This document shows positions 17,056-24,289 of a stretch of 64,000 nucleotides of DNA, piece by piece. Numbering within the stretch: the stretch's first letter is position 1; every line of letters begins with the position of its first letter. The translations under genes and the position numbers were made by a program. This DNA comes from Alkalimonas delamerensis (GTDB taxonomy: Bacteria > Pseudomonadota > Gammaproteobacteria > Enterobacterales > Alteromonadaceae). The notes under the pieces were generated by a model. The model was given only the letters and a program-made list of their open reading frames with translations. It did not search any database and was not told the DNA's origin. The stretch covers positions 248,001-312,000 of the forward strand of contig NZ_JAUZVY010000005.1 of assembly GCF_030717955.1 (NCBI RefSeq), given 5' to 3'.

Positions 17056-18003
17056 TTAGCGACGGTATAAACGCAGTGCCAGTAAGCCTACAGCTAAAAT
17101 AGCCAAGGTAGCAGGAGCAGGCACCTCGTTCGGTCCTGTTGGATCCAAGGCATAAATTTGAAAGTGGGAAATATCTTGTCCTACACCTTGTGAGTTCATA
17201 AATACCGAGCTGGTGTCGAAGCCGCCGGTAAAAGTATATGGACGCAGGCCAAAACCGACCGTGGATGGATCTATCTCCAGGCTATCAAGGGTAAAGTTGT
17301 ACGTGATTAGGTCGGTACCGCTTTTGAAGACCAAAGCAAACTGGGTAAAGTAGTTGGTGCCAATAATGGGCGCTATCGCTTCCGGGACATCAAAGAATGG
17401 ATTTAAAAACCATGAACCGTAGCTGCAACCGGTCGCTCCACAAGTCATACCAAAATCCACCAGTAAACCAGCATTGATGCCGTTTTCTCCACCAATCATG
17501 GCGTATTCAGTGGCTCCAGCACAGGTTGATTTGTTACCCTCTAGGTCGTAGCACTCATTCATTTCCTGCTTGCCAAGGTAAATCCAGCCCGGATCAACGG
17601 GGTTGTTGGGATCTTGCAAGCCTTGCAGCTCTGGTTTGAATGCACCATCTTTCCACCACTCATTTAACCCGCTGGTTAAGGTTTCATCGGCTTGGCCACC
17701 GGTTTGTAGGGCGCCATTGAATAAGCCATCGCCAGCATAGCCAAGGTTCAGCGACGGGGTTGGGTTGGTGTTGCCACTGTAGGCACCTAAACAACCTGCA
17801 GCATACCGGATGGTGTTGTTTTCGTTGACGAACTCATTTTCGTTGGCACCATACTGTTTGCTGCTGGTGACCCAGGCGTTGCTGGTATTGCCTGCAAAAC
17901 TGCTGTCTCCAGCATCAAAACATTGGATGGTTGAGCTTAATGCAAGCCAGGGGGTGAGCAATAAGCTCAATGCTGCGGCACGTACAAATCCTTTGATACG
18001 CAT
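17056..18003 (-). CDS. PEP-CTERM-tagged secreted protein of unknown function
   Basis: A 315-residue exported protein: signal peptide about residues 1-22 (hydrophobic SLLLTPWLAL), then a mature part rich in Asn, Gly and aromatics with several Cys. It ends in a PEP-CTERM-type sorting signal (VPAPATLAI, hydrophobic stretch, Arg-Leu-Tyr-Arg-Arg end). An exosortase would cleave the tag and deliver the protein to the surface or exopolysaccharide; none is in the window. I recognise no catalytic domain. The ATG at 18003 follows GAGG. A candidate sigma-54 promoter lies about 46-61 bases upstream. Confidence 0.8.
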   Translation of the reverse strand: MRIKGFVRAAALSLLLTPWLALSSTIQCFDAGDSSFAGNTSNAWVTSSKQYGANENEFVNENNTIRYAAGCLGAYSGNTNPTPSLNLGYAGDGLFNGALQTGGQADETLTSGLNEWWKDGAFKPELQGLQDPNNPVDPGWIYLGKQEMNECYDLEGNKSTCAGATEYAMIGGENGINAGLLVDFGMTCGATGCSYGSWFLNPFFDVPEAIAPIIGTNYFTQFALVFKSGTDLITYNFTLDSLEIDPSTVGFGLRPYTFTGGFDTSSVFMNSQGVGQDISHFQIYALDPTGPNEVPAPATLAILAVGLLALRLYRR

Positions 18004-18035
18004 GTTACACCTCAAATCAAACTGTGGGGCTAAAG

Positions 18036-18053
18036 TTGCATTAATCAATGCAA
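18036..18053. repeat. Palindrome overlapping the candidate sigma-54 promoter
   Basis: TTGCATT at 18036-18042 and AATGCAA at 18047-18053 form a perfect inverted repeat with a four-base spacer. It overlaps the -12 element of the promoter described at 18049-18064 and its likely start site, so it could be an operator. Confidence 0.4.
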
Positions 18054-18064
18054 TTAAGATGCCG
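18049..18064 (-). promoter_or_regulatory. Candidate sigma-54 (-24/-12) promoter for the PEP-CTERM gene
   Basis: On the minus strand CGGCATCTTAATTGCA has GG and GC separated by exactly ten bases, with GGCA at -24 and TTGCA at -12. It lies about 46 bases before the ATG at 18003. PEP-CTERM genes in other bacteria are often under PrsK/PrsR and sigma-54 control, which fits. It does not match the consensus at every position. Confidence 0.5.
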
Positions 18065-18181
18065 CTAAATTAATACTAAGTTTATTAAGTGCTTATCTAT
18101 TTTTTTTGGGCGGGGTTAGGCGAAGTTGTAAAAAAAGCAGACGGCTGATGGAGTGTATTCTCGGCAATGCAGAGTTGAACC

Positions 18182-18238
18182 AGTGCTCTTTCCAGTTAAT
18201 TATGACGGATTCCATCGGAATTAACTGGAAAGAGCACT
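18182..18238. repeat. Perfect 20-bp inverted repeat with 17-bp spacer
   Basis: The arms 18182-18201 (beginning AGTGCTCTTTCC) and 18219-18238 (ending GGAAAGAGCACT) are exact reverse complements. It lies between the terminator of the second PEP-CTERM gene and the promoter region of the first. There is no T-tract on either side, so it is not an ordinary terminator. Confidence 0.8.
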
Positions 18239-18247
18239 AGGGTATAG

Positions 18248-18270
18248 AAAAACCCGCCGAAGCGGGTTTA
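18248..18270 (-). terminator. Rho-independent terminator after the second PEP-CTERM gene
   Basis: Minus-strand stem AACCCGC/GCGGGTT with a TTCG loop and a TTTTTC tail, 20 bases after the stop of the gene at 18290. The hairpin is the same as that at 17004-17030. Confidence 0.85.
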
Positions 18271-18289
18271 AGCCGTGGGGTGTCAGCTG

Positions 18290-18958
18290 TTAGCTGAAGC
18301 GGCGCATGGCTGCAAAGCTAAACAGACCGGCACCGAACAACCACAGGCTCCAAGGCTCTGAGACTTCTGCTGTGGGTGTGGAGTACGTATATACGATTTC
18401 GGCACCACAAGCCCCGGTAGTTGTCTGGTTGGTGTCGATGTTGCCGCCACCGCCAGCGAAGCTTGAAATAGAAAGGGTGCTGCAATTCACGCTAAAGTGA
18501 TCACCGCCAGTAAAAAGAGCCAGATCAGCAGCTGACGTTAGAATCAGGCTAAAAACGCCATTGTCTACAGTGGTACCAAGATCCAGAGATTCGCCATGGC
18601 CCAGGCTGGTAGAGCCATTGGTGGTTGCCAAGGTGGTGGTAAAAGCTGGATCCGGTAGATCTATGACGTTATCCAGGCCTGCCAGGTTGAAGGTGAACTC
18701 TAGCTCGGATGTGTAACGGAACGTCTGCCCGTTGGCTGCACGGTTTTCAAGAATGGTAGAGCTGATGGACTCACCCAGCAGATTCAGAGTAACAGAAGTT
18801 AAGCTACCCAGTGATGCATCAAACTGAGCGAAAGAAAGGGATTGCTCAATGTCTGTAGTTTCGTGATCATTCCAGGCCTCGTGAGAAATGATGGATGCCT
18901 GAGCTGAGCCAGCCGCGATAAGACCTGCTGCCAACAATGCAGCTTGTAACTTCTTCAT
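18290..18958 (-). CDS. PEP-CTERM-tagged secreted protein, choice-of-anchor E-like
   Basis: A 222-residue exported protein with signal peptide (about 1-21, ending GSAQA). The mature region is rich in Ser/Thr and Gly. The segment LSFAQFDASLGSLTSVTLNL resembles the choice-of-anchor E domain found in many PEP-CTERM proteins. The C-terminus, SEPWSLWLFGAGLFSFAAM followed by Arg-Arg, is a PEP-CTERM signal. No enzymatic function is suggested. It is transcribed in the same direction as the PEP-CTERM gene downstream but has its own terminator. Confidence 0.8.
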   Translation of the reverse strand: MKKLQAALLAAGLIAAGSAQASIISHEAWNDHETTDIEQSLSFAQFDASLGSLTSVTLNLLGESISSTILENRAANGQTFRYTSELEFTFNLAGLDNVIDLPDPAFTTTLATTNGSTSLGHGESLDLGTTVDNGVFSLILTSAADLALFTGGDHFSVNCSTLSISSFAGGGGNIDTNQTTTGACGAEIVYTYSTPTAEVSEPWSLWLFGAGLFSFAAMRRFS

Positions 18959-19340
18959 AAATTATACGTCCATATCAAATTACAAAATCACTTGCCATGG
19001 GTCAGCAAGTCCAGGGTTTGCCTGATAGAGTTGTTCTAACCTTAGCCCGTGAAGCTGTAAGGCAGTTACAACGAGCGTGCGGTAATCTCAGACAAACAGC
19101 TATCACCATTAGCAAAAATCATGCCGCGAACAATTATTTATTTTTCCATTTTAAATCAATTAGTTAGGTTTTGATAAGAGGTTTCCCTTTTCTCGCGTGT
19201 TAAAAAATATGACACATAAATCATTGGTTGTTTAATTTGTGGGCGCTAAATGGTTAATTGTTGTTCGTTCGGGGTTTCTTAAAGGATATCAGTTCGTTTT
19301 TTAGGCAATAGCACTGCATGCTGTTTTACACGGAATGAGG
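18959..19340. other. AT-rich intergenic region, no gene seen
   Basis: This gap lies upstream of the second PEP-CTERM gene. It is clearly more AT-rich than the flanking genes, has no credible reading frame on either strand and no recognisable riboswitch. A small hairpin (ACTTGC/GCAAGT arms, 18990-19010) lies in the probable leader of the gene at 18958. It presumably carries that gene's promoter and operators. Confidence 0.5.
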
Positions 19341-19375
19341 TTAAAAAAAGCCCCATCAAAAAATGATGGGGCTTT
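19341..19375 (-). terminator. Rho-independent terminator of the AbgT-family gene
   Basis: A 12-base perfect stem (AAAGCCCCATCA/TGATGGGGCTTT) with a five-base loop, followed on the minus strand by a run of T. It lies 17 bases after the stop of the transporter gene. Confidence 0.92.
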
Positions 19376-19391
19376 GTGGTGCAAGGTGGGC

Positions 19392-20963
19392 TTAATTGGC
19401 TGGAAAGCTATGGCTGGCGCCAATACCCAGTGGGATATTCAGCCCCCAGAACATCAGCAGGAAGGCTGTCCAGCAGATCAGGAAGGCGACGGTAAAGGGC
19501 AGCATCAGGGAGATCAGAGTGCCAATACCACTGGACTTCACATACTTCTGGCAGAATACCACGATCAGTGGAAAGTAAGGCAGCAATGGCGTAATGATGT
19601 TGGTGCTGGAATCACCTACCCGGTAGGCCGCCTGGGTTAAATCCGGTGACACTCCCAGTTCCATCAGCATCGGCACCATAATGGCACCAATCAAAGCCCA
19701 CTTGGCAGAGGCTGAGCCGACCATCAGGTTGACAAAACCGGTCAGCAACACAATGCCAATCAGGGTAAAGCCCATTGGGAATGCCATTTCTTTTAACCAG
19801 TTGGCTCCTTTAATCGCCATTAAGGCGCCCAGGTTGGACTGGCCAAAGGCATAAATGAATTGAGCACAGAAGAATGCCATTACAATGTAGTAGCCCATGC
19901 CGCTCATGGCCTTGCTCATGCCCTCGACGATATCACGGTGGCTGCGCACAGTCCCGGCGACATAGCCATAGACCACGCCCGGTATCAGGAAAAAGATAAA
20001 AATCAGCGACACAATGGATTGCATGAGCGGTGCGGCAGCGACCGCCAGCTCGCCTGAGCTGGCGCGCCAGGCGGATCCTTCGGGCAGGGTAGAGACAACC
20101 AGCAGGACGAAAGCCGCTACCATCGAAAAGGCAGCCCAGGCCAAGCCTTTTTTCTCGCGCTTGGTTAATTCATCCATCACCGGCAAGTCGGCGGCATCGG
20201 CATCCACTTCGGTGTTTTTCAAACGCGGTTCAATTACTTTATCGGTCAGGTACCAGCCGACAAGCACCACAAGGAATGTTGAGGCGGTGGTAAAGTAATA
20301 ATTATTCAGTGGATTAATGACCAGATCGGCAGCGGCTGGATGAGCCGATAAATTGACGGCCTCCTGGGTAAATGCGGCCAGCATTGGGTCGAGGCTGGAT
20401 GGAATAAAGAAGGTTGCTGAAAAGCCACCGGACACCCCGGCAAAAGCGGCGGCAATACCCGCCAGAGGGTGGCGACCCGCGGCGTAAAAAATGACCGCAC
20501 CCAACGGAATAACCAGCACATAACCGGCATCCACTGCTACATGGCTTAGGACACCAACGGCAATTAACACCGGTGTCAGCAACATTTTGGGGGTGACACT
20601 CAAAATGGAGCGCAAACCAGCGTTGATAAAACCGGTGTGCTCCGAGACTCCTAAACCCAGCATGGCCACCAGCACAATGCCCAGGGGGGCAAAGGTCACA
20701 AAGGTATTGACCATGCGTGAGGTAAACTCGGTTAAGGAGCTGCCTGCCAGCAAGTTGGCGATTTGAATGGACTCACCGGTTCTGGGATCGACTTCGTTGA
20801 AGCTAACACCGGACAGCAACCAGGAGGCTACCCAGACAAAGACCATTAACAGGGCAAATAAAATGGCCGGATCGGGCAGTTTGTTCCCAACGACTTCAAT
20901 CGCATTGAGCGCGCGATTGAGCAAGCTCTGCTTTTCAGCAGGAGCGGCTTGTGGTGTGGACAT
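19392..20963 (-). CDS. AbgT-family transporter (p-aminobenzoyl-glutamate / antimetabolite exporter family)
   Basis: A 523-residue polytopic inner-membrane protein with about a dozen hydrophobic segments. It opens with the family pattern ALNAIEVVGNKLPDPAILFALLM; the inner half carries NLMVGSASAKWALIGAIMVP and YRVGDSSTNIITPLLPYFP, hallmarks of AbgT/MtrF proteins. Characterised members import p-aminobenzoyl-glutamate (AbgT) or export sulfonamides and folate precursors (MtrF, YdaH); which applies here is not decidable. No abgAB hydrolase genes are adjacent, so salvage of folate breakdown products is not supported. Single-gene unit with its own terminator. Confidence 0.9.
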   Translation of the reverse strand: MSTPQAAPAEKQSLLNRALNAIEVVGNKLPDPAILFALLMVFVWVASWLLSGVSFNEVDPRTGESIQIANLLAGSSLTEFTSRMVNTFVTFAPLGIVLVAMLGLGVSEHTGFINAGLRSILSVTPKMLLTPVLIAVGVLSHVAVDAGYVLVIPLGAVIFYAAGRHPLAGIAAAFAGVSGGFSATFFIPSSLDPMLAAFTQEAVNLSAHPAAADLVINPLNNYYFTTASTFLVVLVGWYLTDKVIEPRLKNTEVDADAADLPVMDELTKREKKGLAWAAFSMVAAFVLLVVSTLPEGSAWRASSGELAVAAAPLMQSIVSLIFIFFLIPGVVYGYVAGTVRSHRDIVEGMSKAMSGMGYYIVMAFFCAQFIYAFGQSNLGALMAIKGANWLKEMAFPMGFTLIGIVLLTGFVNLMVGSASAKWALIGAIMVPMLMELGVSPDLTQAAYRVGDSSTNIITPLLPYFPLIVVFCQKYVKSSGIGTLISLMLPFTVAFLICWTAFLLMFWGLNIPLGIGASHSFPAN

Positions 20964-21108
20964 AGTGTTTCCTTATAATTTTTATGGGGTAAGCGTGCGC
21001 CGTGTTCCCCTGCAAGGTGTGTTCAGAGCAGTCTGTTCCACCTTAGTCGGACAAAACTGCTTTATCATACACAAAAAAAATCTGGACGAAACCGCTGTTT
21101 CGCTTTGC

Positions 21109-21768
21109 TCAGGCTGAAGTTGTTTCGTTTTCAGTGATCGGAGCAGTCAGGGGCCAGCCTCCTAATTGCTGCCAGCGATTGACGATGTAGCAAAAAAGCT
21201 CGGCAGTGCGCTCGGTATCGTACAGGGCGCTGTGTGCTTCTTTGTCGTTGAACTCAATGCCCGCTGCTTTGCAGGCTTTGGATAACACCGTTTGCCCCAG
21301 CGCCAGGGCAGAGAGGCTGGTGGTATCAAAAGAAACAAACGGATGGAAGGGATTGCGTTTTAAGTTGATCCGTTGGCAAGCTGCATTGAAGAAGCCTTGA
21401 TCAAAAGCGGCGTTGTGCGCCACGATAACCGAGCGTTGGCAGCCGGCTGCTTTTTGTGCTTTGCGCACGGCTTTGCAAATCTCGGTGATGGCTTCACGTT
21501 CCGGCACGGCGCCGCGCAATGGCTGATATGGATCAATGCCATTAAAGGCCAGGGCACTGGCTTCGATGTTGGCACCCACAAAAGGATCGACATGAAAATG
21601 CAAGGTTTGAAGGGGCTTTAGCTGTCCTTGCTCATCCATGGTGACCAAGGTGGCGGCAATCTCCAGCAGGGCATCGGTGCTGGCATTAAAACCGGCTGTT
21701 TCAATATCAATGACCACCGGGTAGTAACCCCGAAAGCGTTGTGCCAGCAAAGAAGTTGGTTGTGTCAT
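21109..21768 (-). CDS. rnt: Ribonuclease T
   Basis: A 219-residue DEDDh 3'-5' exoribonuclease that trims tRNA and other stable RNA 3' ends (E. coli 215). Exo motif I is YYPVVIDIETAGFN, motif II is VAHNAAFDQGFF, and motif III is AHSALYDTERTAELF with the catalytic His. The ATG at 21768 follows AGGCAACTTC; upstream codons are not family-like. It is divergent from motY, the arrangement known from Vibrio. Confidence 0.94.
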   Translation of the reverse strand: MTQPTSLLAQRFRGYYPVVIDIETAGFNASTDALLEIAATLVTMDEQGQLKPLQTLHFHVDPFVGANIEASALAFNGIDPYQPLRGAVPEREAITEICKAVRKAQKAAGCQRSVIVAHNAAFDQGFFNAACQRINLKRNPFHPFVSFDTTSLSALALGQTVLSKACKAAGIEFNDKEAHSALYDTERTAELFCYIVNRWQQLGGWPLTAPITENETTSA

Positions 21769-21882
21769 GAAGTTGCCTGCTATGATGAAAGACCTAGTAT
21801 GCCAAAAAACGACGGGCAGATCTCGTCCCGGCATGGTGTTTGCTAGCAATTTAGTCAGATTGGTTTCCAGAGGTTTTGCCTT

Positions 21883-22758
21883 ATGCGGTCTTGGCCCTTC
21901 ATGCTGTTTTTACTGCTGTGCAGCTCACTGTTGTCTGCCGGGCAAAGTTATATCCGGCAATATTCTGCCGCTCTGGAGCAGTCGGAGTGGCATTTAAAGC
22001 ACAACAACCCTCTGCGCTGTGAAATCAGCCATCCTATCCCAGGCTTTGGTGAAGCGGTATTCTTAAGTGAAGCAGGCAAGGCCAGCGATTTGTGGTTTGA
22101 GTTAAAAATGCTGCAACAGCCGGATGCTTACGATTTGGCCGAAGTGCTGTCGTTACCACCGCGCTGGCGTCCGGGCGAGCAGCCGCGGGCTATTACCAAT
22201 ATGCGCCTGTTGAAACAGTTTGATGGCGACTTGCCCAAAGAGTCGGCTTGGGCCATGTTGCATGAGCTGGAGCGGGGCTATCAGCCGACTTTTTATTTTT
22301 CGGACTGGTACCGGCCCGATAACAAGGTGGTGGCCAGTTTGAATCCGGTGCAGTTTCCACCTGTATATCAGGCGTTTAATCAGTGCATCGCCAATTTACT
22401 GCCGTATCAGTTTGATGACATTGCTTTTACGGTGCTGAGCTATGAAGTGGGCGGCGATCAGTTAACCCGGGAATCCAGACGGCGCTTAGCGGCCATCGCC
22501 GAATACCTGAAGCACGACGATGCCATCGAAGTGGTGCAGATCCAGGGGCATACCGACACCTGGGGCGGGCGTTGGATGAATGAAGAGCTTTCGGTGCGAC
22601 GTGCTGAGAAAGTAAAACGCTTTTTTGTACAGGCAGGTTTGCCGGAAGAGCGCATTGAAGTTGAAGGCTTTGGCCAGCGCCGAAATGTGGCGCCGAACCA
22701 ACGGGTGCAGGACAGAGCAACCAACCGTCGGGTGGTGGTGCAGATGAATCGGCCTTAG
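21883..22758 (+). CDS. motY: Sodium-driven flagellar motor T-ring protein MotY
   Basis: A 291-residue secreted protein with signal peptide (about 1-19). The N-terminal domain matches Vibrio MotY (LRCEISHPIPGFGEAVF, LPPRWRPGEQPR, LLKQFDGDLPKESAW). The C-terminal OmpA-like peptidoglycan-binding domain (about 170-285) contains IQGHTDTWGGR, LSVRRAEKVKRFF and NRRVVV. MotY and MotX form the T ring that holds the PomAB stator around the basal body, so the organism probably swims with a Na+-driven polar flagellum. Location next to rnt supports the call. Its stop overlaps the convergent gene by four bases. Confidence 0.93.
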   Translation: MRSWPFMLFLLLCSSLLSAGQSYIRQYSAALEQSEWHLKHNNPLRCEISHPIPGFGEAVFLSEAGKASDLWFELKMLQQPDAYDLAEVLSLPPRWRPGEQPRAITNMRLLKQFDGDLPKESAWAMLHELERGYQPTFYFSDWYRPDNKVVASLNPVQFPPVYQAFNQCIANLLPYQFDDIAFTVLSYEVGGDQLTRESRRRLAAIAEYLKHDDAIEVVQIQGHTDTWGGRWMNEELSVRRAEKVKRFFVQAGLPEERIEVEGFGQRRNVAPNQRVQDRATNRRVVVQMNRP

Positions 22759-23111
22759 TCGTGGCGTGCTTGCACCATTAAGTCGACCTGACGCCAGTCA
22801 CTCTGTTCTGAGATAATAATCCGAAGCACTTGTTCGCCGTGTTGGCCGCTGCTGTGGTAATGCAGTTCAAGTTGACCATAGCGGTTACGTTCGGTCAGCG
22901 GTTGTCCCAACTGTTCCAGATAGAGTTGCTTTATTTGCTGTTGGCTTTCACGACTAAAGTAACTGAGCACGGCCGGCAGTTTGTCATCCAAACGAGCGAA
23001 CTCTCTGGCATCGGCTGGCTTTGGCCACTGGTTGAAATCGACCGCAGCAAAAGCGATGGATGCCGGTAAAATCAGCAGACTCAGGCTAAGCAGTAACTTG
23101 AAAGTGCGCAT
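22755..23111 (-). CDS. Small exported protein of unknown function
   Basis: A 118-residue protein with a clear signal peptide (about residues 1-22, ending IAFA). The mature part of about 95 residues is mixed alpha/beta (DDKLPAVLSYFSRESQQQIKQLY, then beta-type QLELHYHSSGQHGEQVLRIII). I do not recognise the family. The AGGAA before the ATG and the clean signal sequence support it as a real gene. It is convergent with motY; functional linkage to motility is only positional. Confidence 0.65.
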   Translation of the reverse strand: MRTFKLLLSLSLLILPASIAFAAVDFNQWPKPADAREFARLDDKLPAVLSYFSRESQQQIKQLYLEQLGQPLTERNRYGQLELHYHSSGQHGEQVLRIIISEQSDWRQVDLMVQARHD

Positions 23112-23211
23112 GCATTTTTCCTATGTTTATCAAGCGGGTACAGTGGCCACTAGTCGGGCAAATCATTTTAAGCTTATCACCAGTCTTGATTAGCTGCCAG
23201 TTTCTTCTGCA

Positions 23212-23613
23212 TCAGCTTTCCTTGTATCGTTCGTACAACCGCAAAGCGGCTAAAATCTTGTCGCCGGTAAAAGGTTTGACGATAAAGCTGGCGGCACCAT
23301 CGGCGATGCTCTGCTTGACGTTATCCAGGGTGCTGACGCCACTGACCATCACCACAAAGCAATCCGGCTTCAGGGCCTTAAACTTCTTTAGCAACTCCAG
23401 GCCGGAAGCATCTGGCAGCTCTATATCCAAAAAAACGATGCCAGGCAATTGCAGGCTGAATAAGTCCATGGCTGCCGAGGCCTTGCTGGCGTTGAAAAAG
23501 GTAAAGCTTTTGTATTTCACCTTACCGCTTTGGCATATCGCCATGATGTTATTGCGTAGCAGCTGCCGGGTATAGTCGACATCATCCACCAGTAGAATTT
23601 TGCGCTCAGCCAT
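23212..23613 (-). CDS. Single-domain (CheY-like) response regulator
   Basis: A 133-residue receiver domain with no output domain. The phosphorylation site is Asp63 (FLDIELPD), the acidic pocket Asp10/Asp11, the switch Ser91 and the conserved Lys113 (VKPF). It overlaps the upstream receiver-HPt gene by eight bases, so the two are likely produced together. The partner may pass phosphate to or from it. No histidine kinase is adjacent. Confidence 0.85.
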   Translation of the reverse strand: MAERKILLVDDVDYTRQLLRNNIMAICQSGKVKYKSFTFFNASKASAAMDLFSLQLPGIVFLDIELPDASGLELLKKFKALKPDCFVVMVSGVSTLDNVKQSIADGAASFIVKPFTGDKILAALRLYERYKES

Positions 23614-24235
23614 CGTTTACCTCCGACAACAAGGCAAAGAGTTGTCTGAGAAGTGCTTCTATCGCTGTGGCGGAGGCACGATGCTGGAGTTCTGCTTGCA
23701 GTTGATCGGCCTGCTCGCTGATGGCAGGGTAGCCAAAACTGCCGGCTGAGCCTTTTAACTTATGACTGAGTCGTTGCAGCTCCTGCCAGTTTTGCTGCTC
23801 AAAGCTGGCCTGCATCTGCTGATGCAGGTCGGTCAGACTGTTTATAAACTGCTGCCGCAGCTCCGGCGCAACCACCAGCTCGGTTGGTGCTTTGGGTTGA
23901 TGTTGTTGCAACAAAGCTCGTAAATCTGTCTCTTGCAGCGGTTTTGTCAGCACAGCAGTAAAGCCTGTGGTGTCTACCTTGTCGGCAGACATGGCGTAGA
24001 TGGGGCGCTCGTAACCGAGCTGACGCAGCATCGTCATGGCCTGAATGCCATCGCAGACTGGCATTTGAATGTCCATCAGCAGCACATCGTAGTCATAGCT
24101 TAGTGCCAGGCGAACCGCGTCCTCGCCATTGGCGACGGCAACCACCTCAGCGCCGAGCGACTCACATTGCAGCTGCAGCAGCTGGCATAAAAAAACGTCA
24201 TCCTCGGCCAGGATCAGGCGCACAGTATTCGTCAT
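23606..24235 (-). CDS. Response regulator receiver fused to HPt phosphotransfer domain
   Basis: A 209-residue two-domain signalling protein. The receiver covers about residues 5-115, with Asp12/Asp13, phospho-acceptor Asp55 (LLMDIQMP), Ser83 and Lys98. The HPt domain (about 125-205) has phospho-His158 in the motif SHKLKGSAGSFGYP. Such modules are usually the tail end of a hybrid sensor kinase; here they stand free, as an intermediate of a phosphorelay. The ATG at 24235 is preferred over TTG 24241 because AGGAG is nine bases upstream. The cognate kinase is not in the window. Confidence 0.85.
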   Translation of the reverse strand: MTNTVRLILAEDDVFLCQLLQLQCESLGAEVVAVANGEDAVRLALSYDYDVLLMDIQMPVCDGIQAMTMLRQLGYERPIYAMSADKVDTTGFTAVLTKPLQETDLRALLQQHQPKAPTELVVAPELRQQFINSLTDLHQQMQASFEQQNWQELQRLSHKLKGSAGSFGYPAISEQADQLQAELQHRASATAIEALLRQLFALLSEVNDG

Positions 24236-24289
24236 TGGCAATTCTCCTGAGCGATGCTGCAGTTAAAAAAGTGCAGCTGTTGTATTACC

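Noticed and set aside
18959..19080. Possible c-di-GMP riboswitch (GGCAAACC on the minus strand) before a PEP-CTERM gene
   Set aside because: The second conserved block (GGGACGCAAAGC type) and the tetraloop/receptor helices are missing.
19392..20963. Assigning the AbgT-family protein to p-aminobenzoyl-glutamate uptake
   Set aside because: No abgA/abgB hydrolase genes are nearby, and family members also act as drug or folate-precursor exporters.
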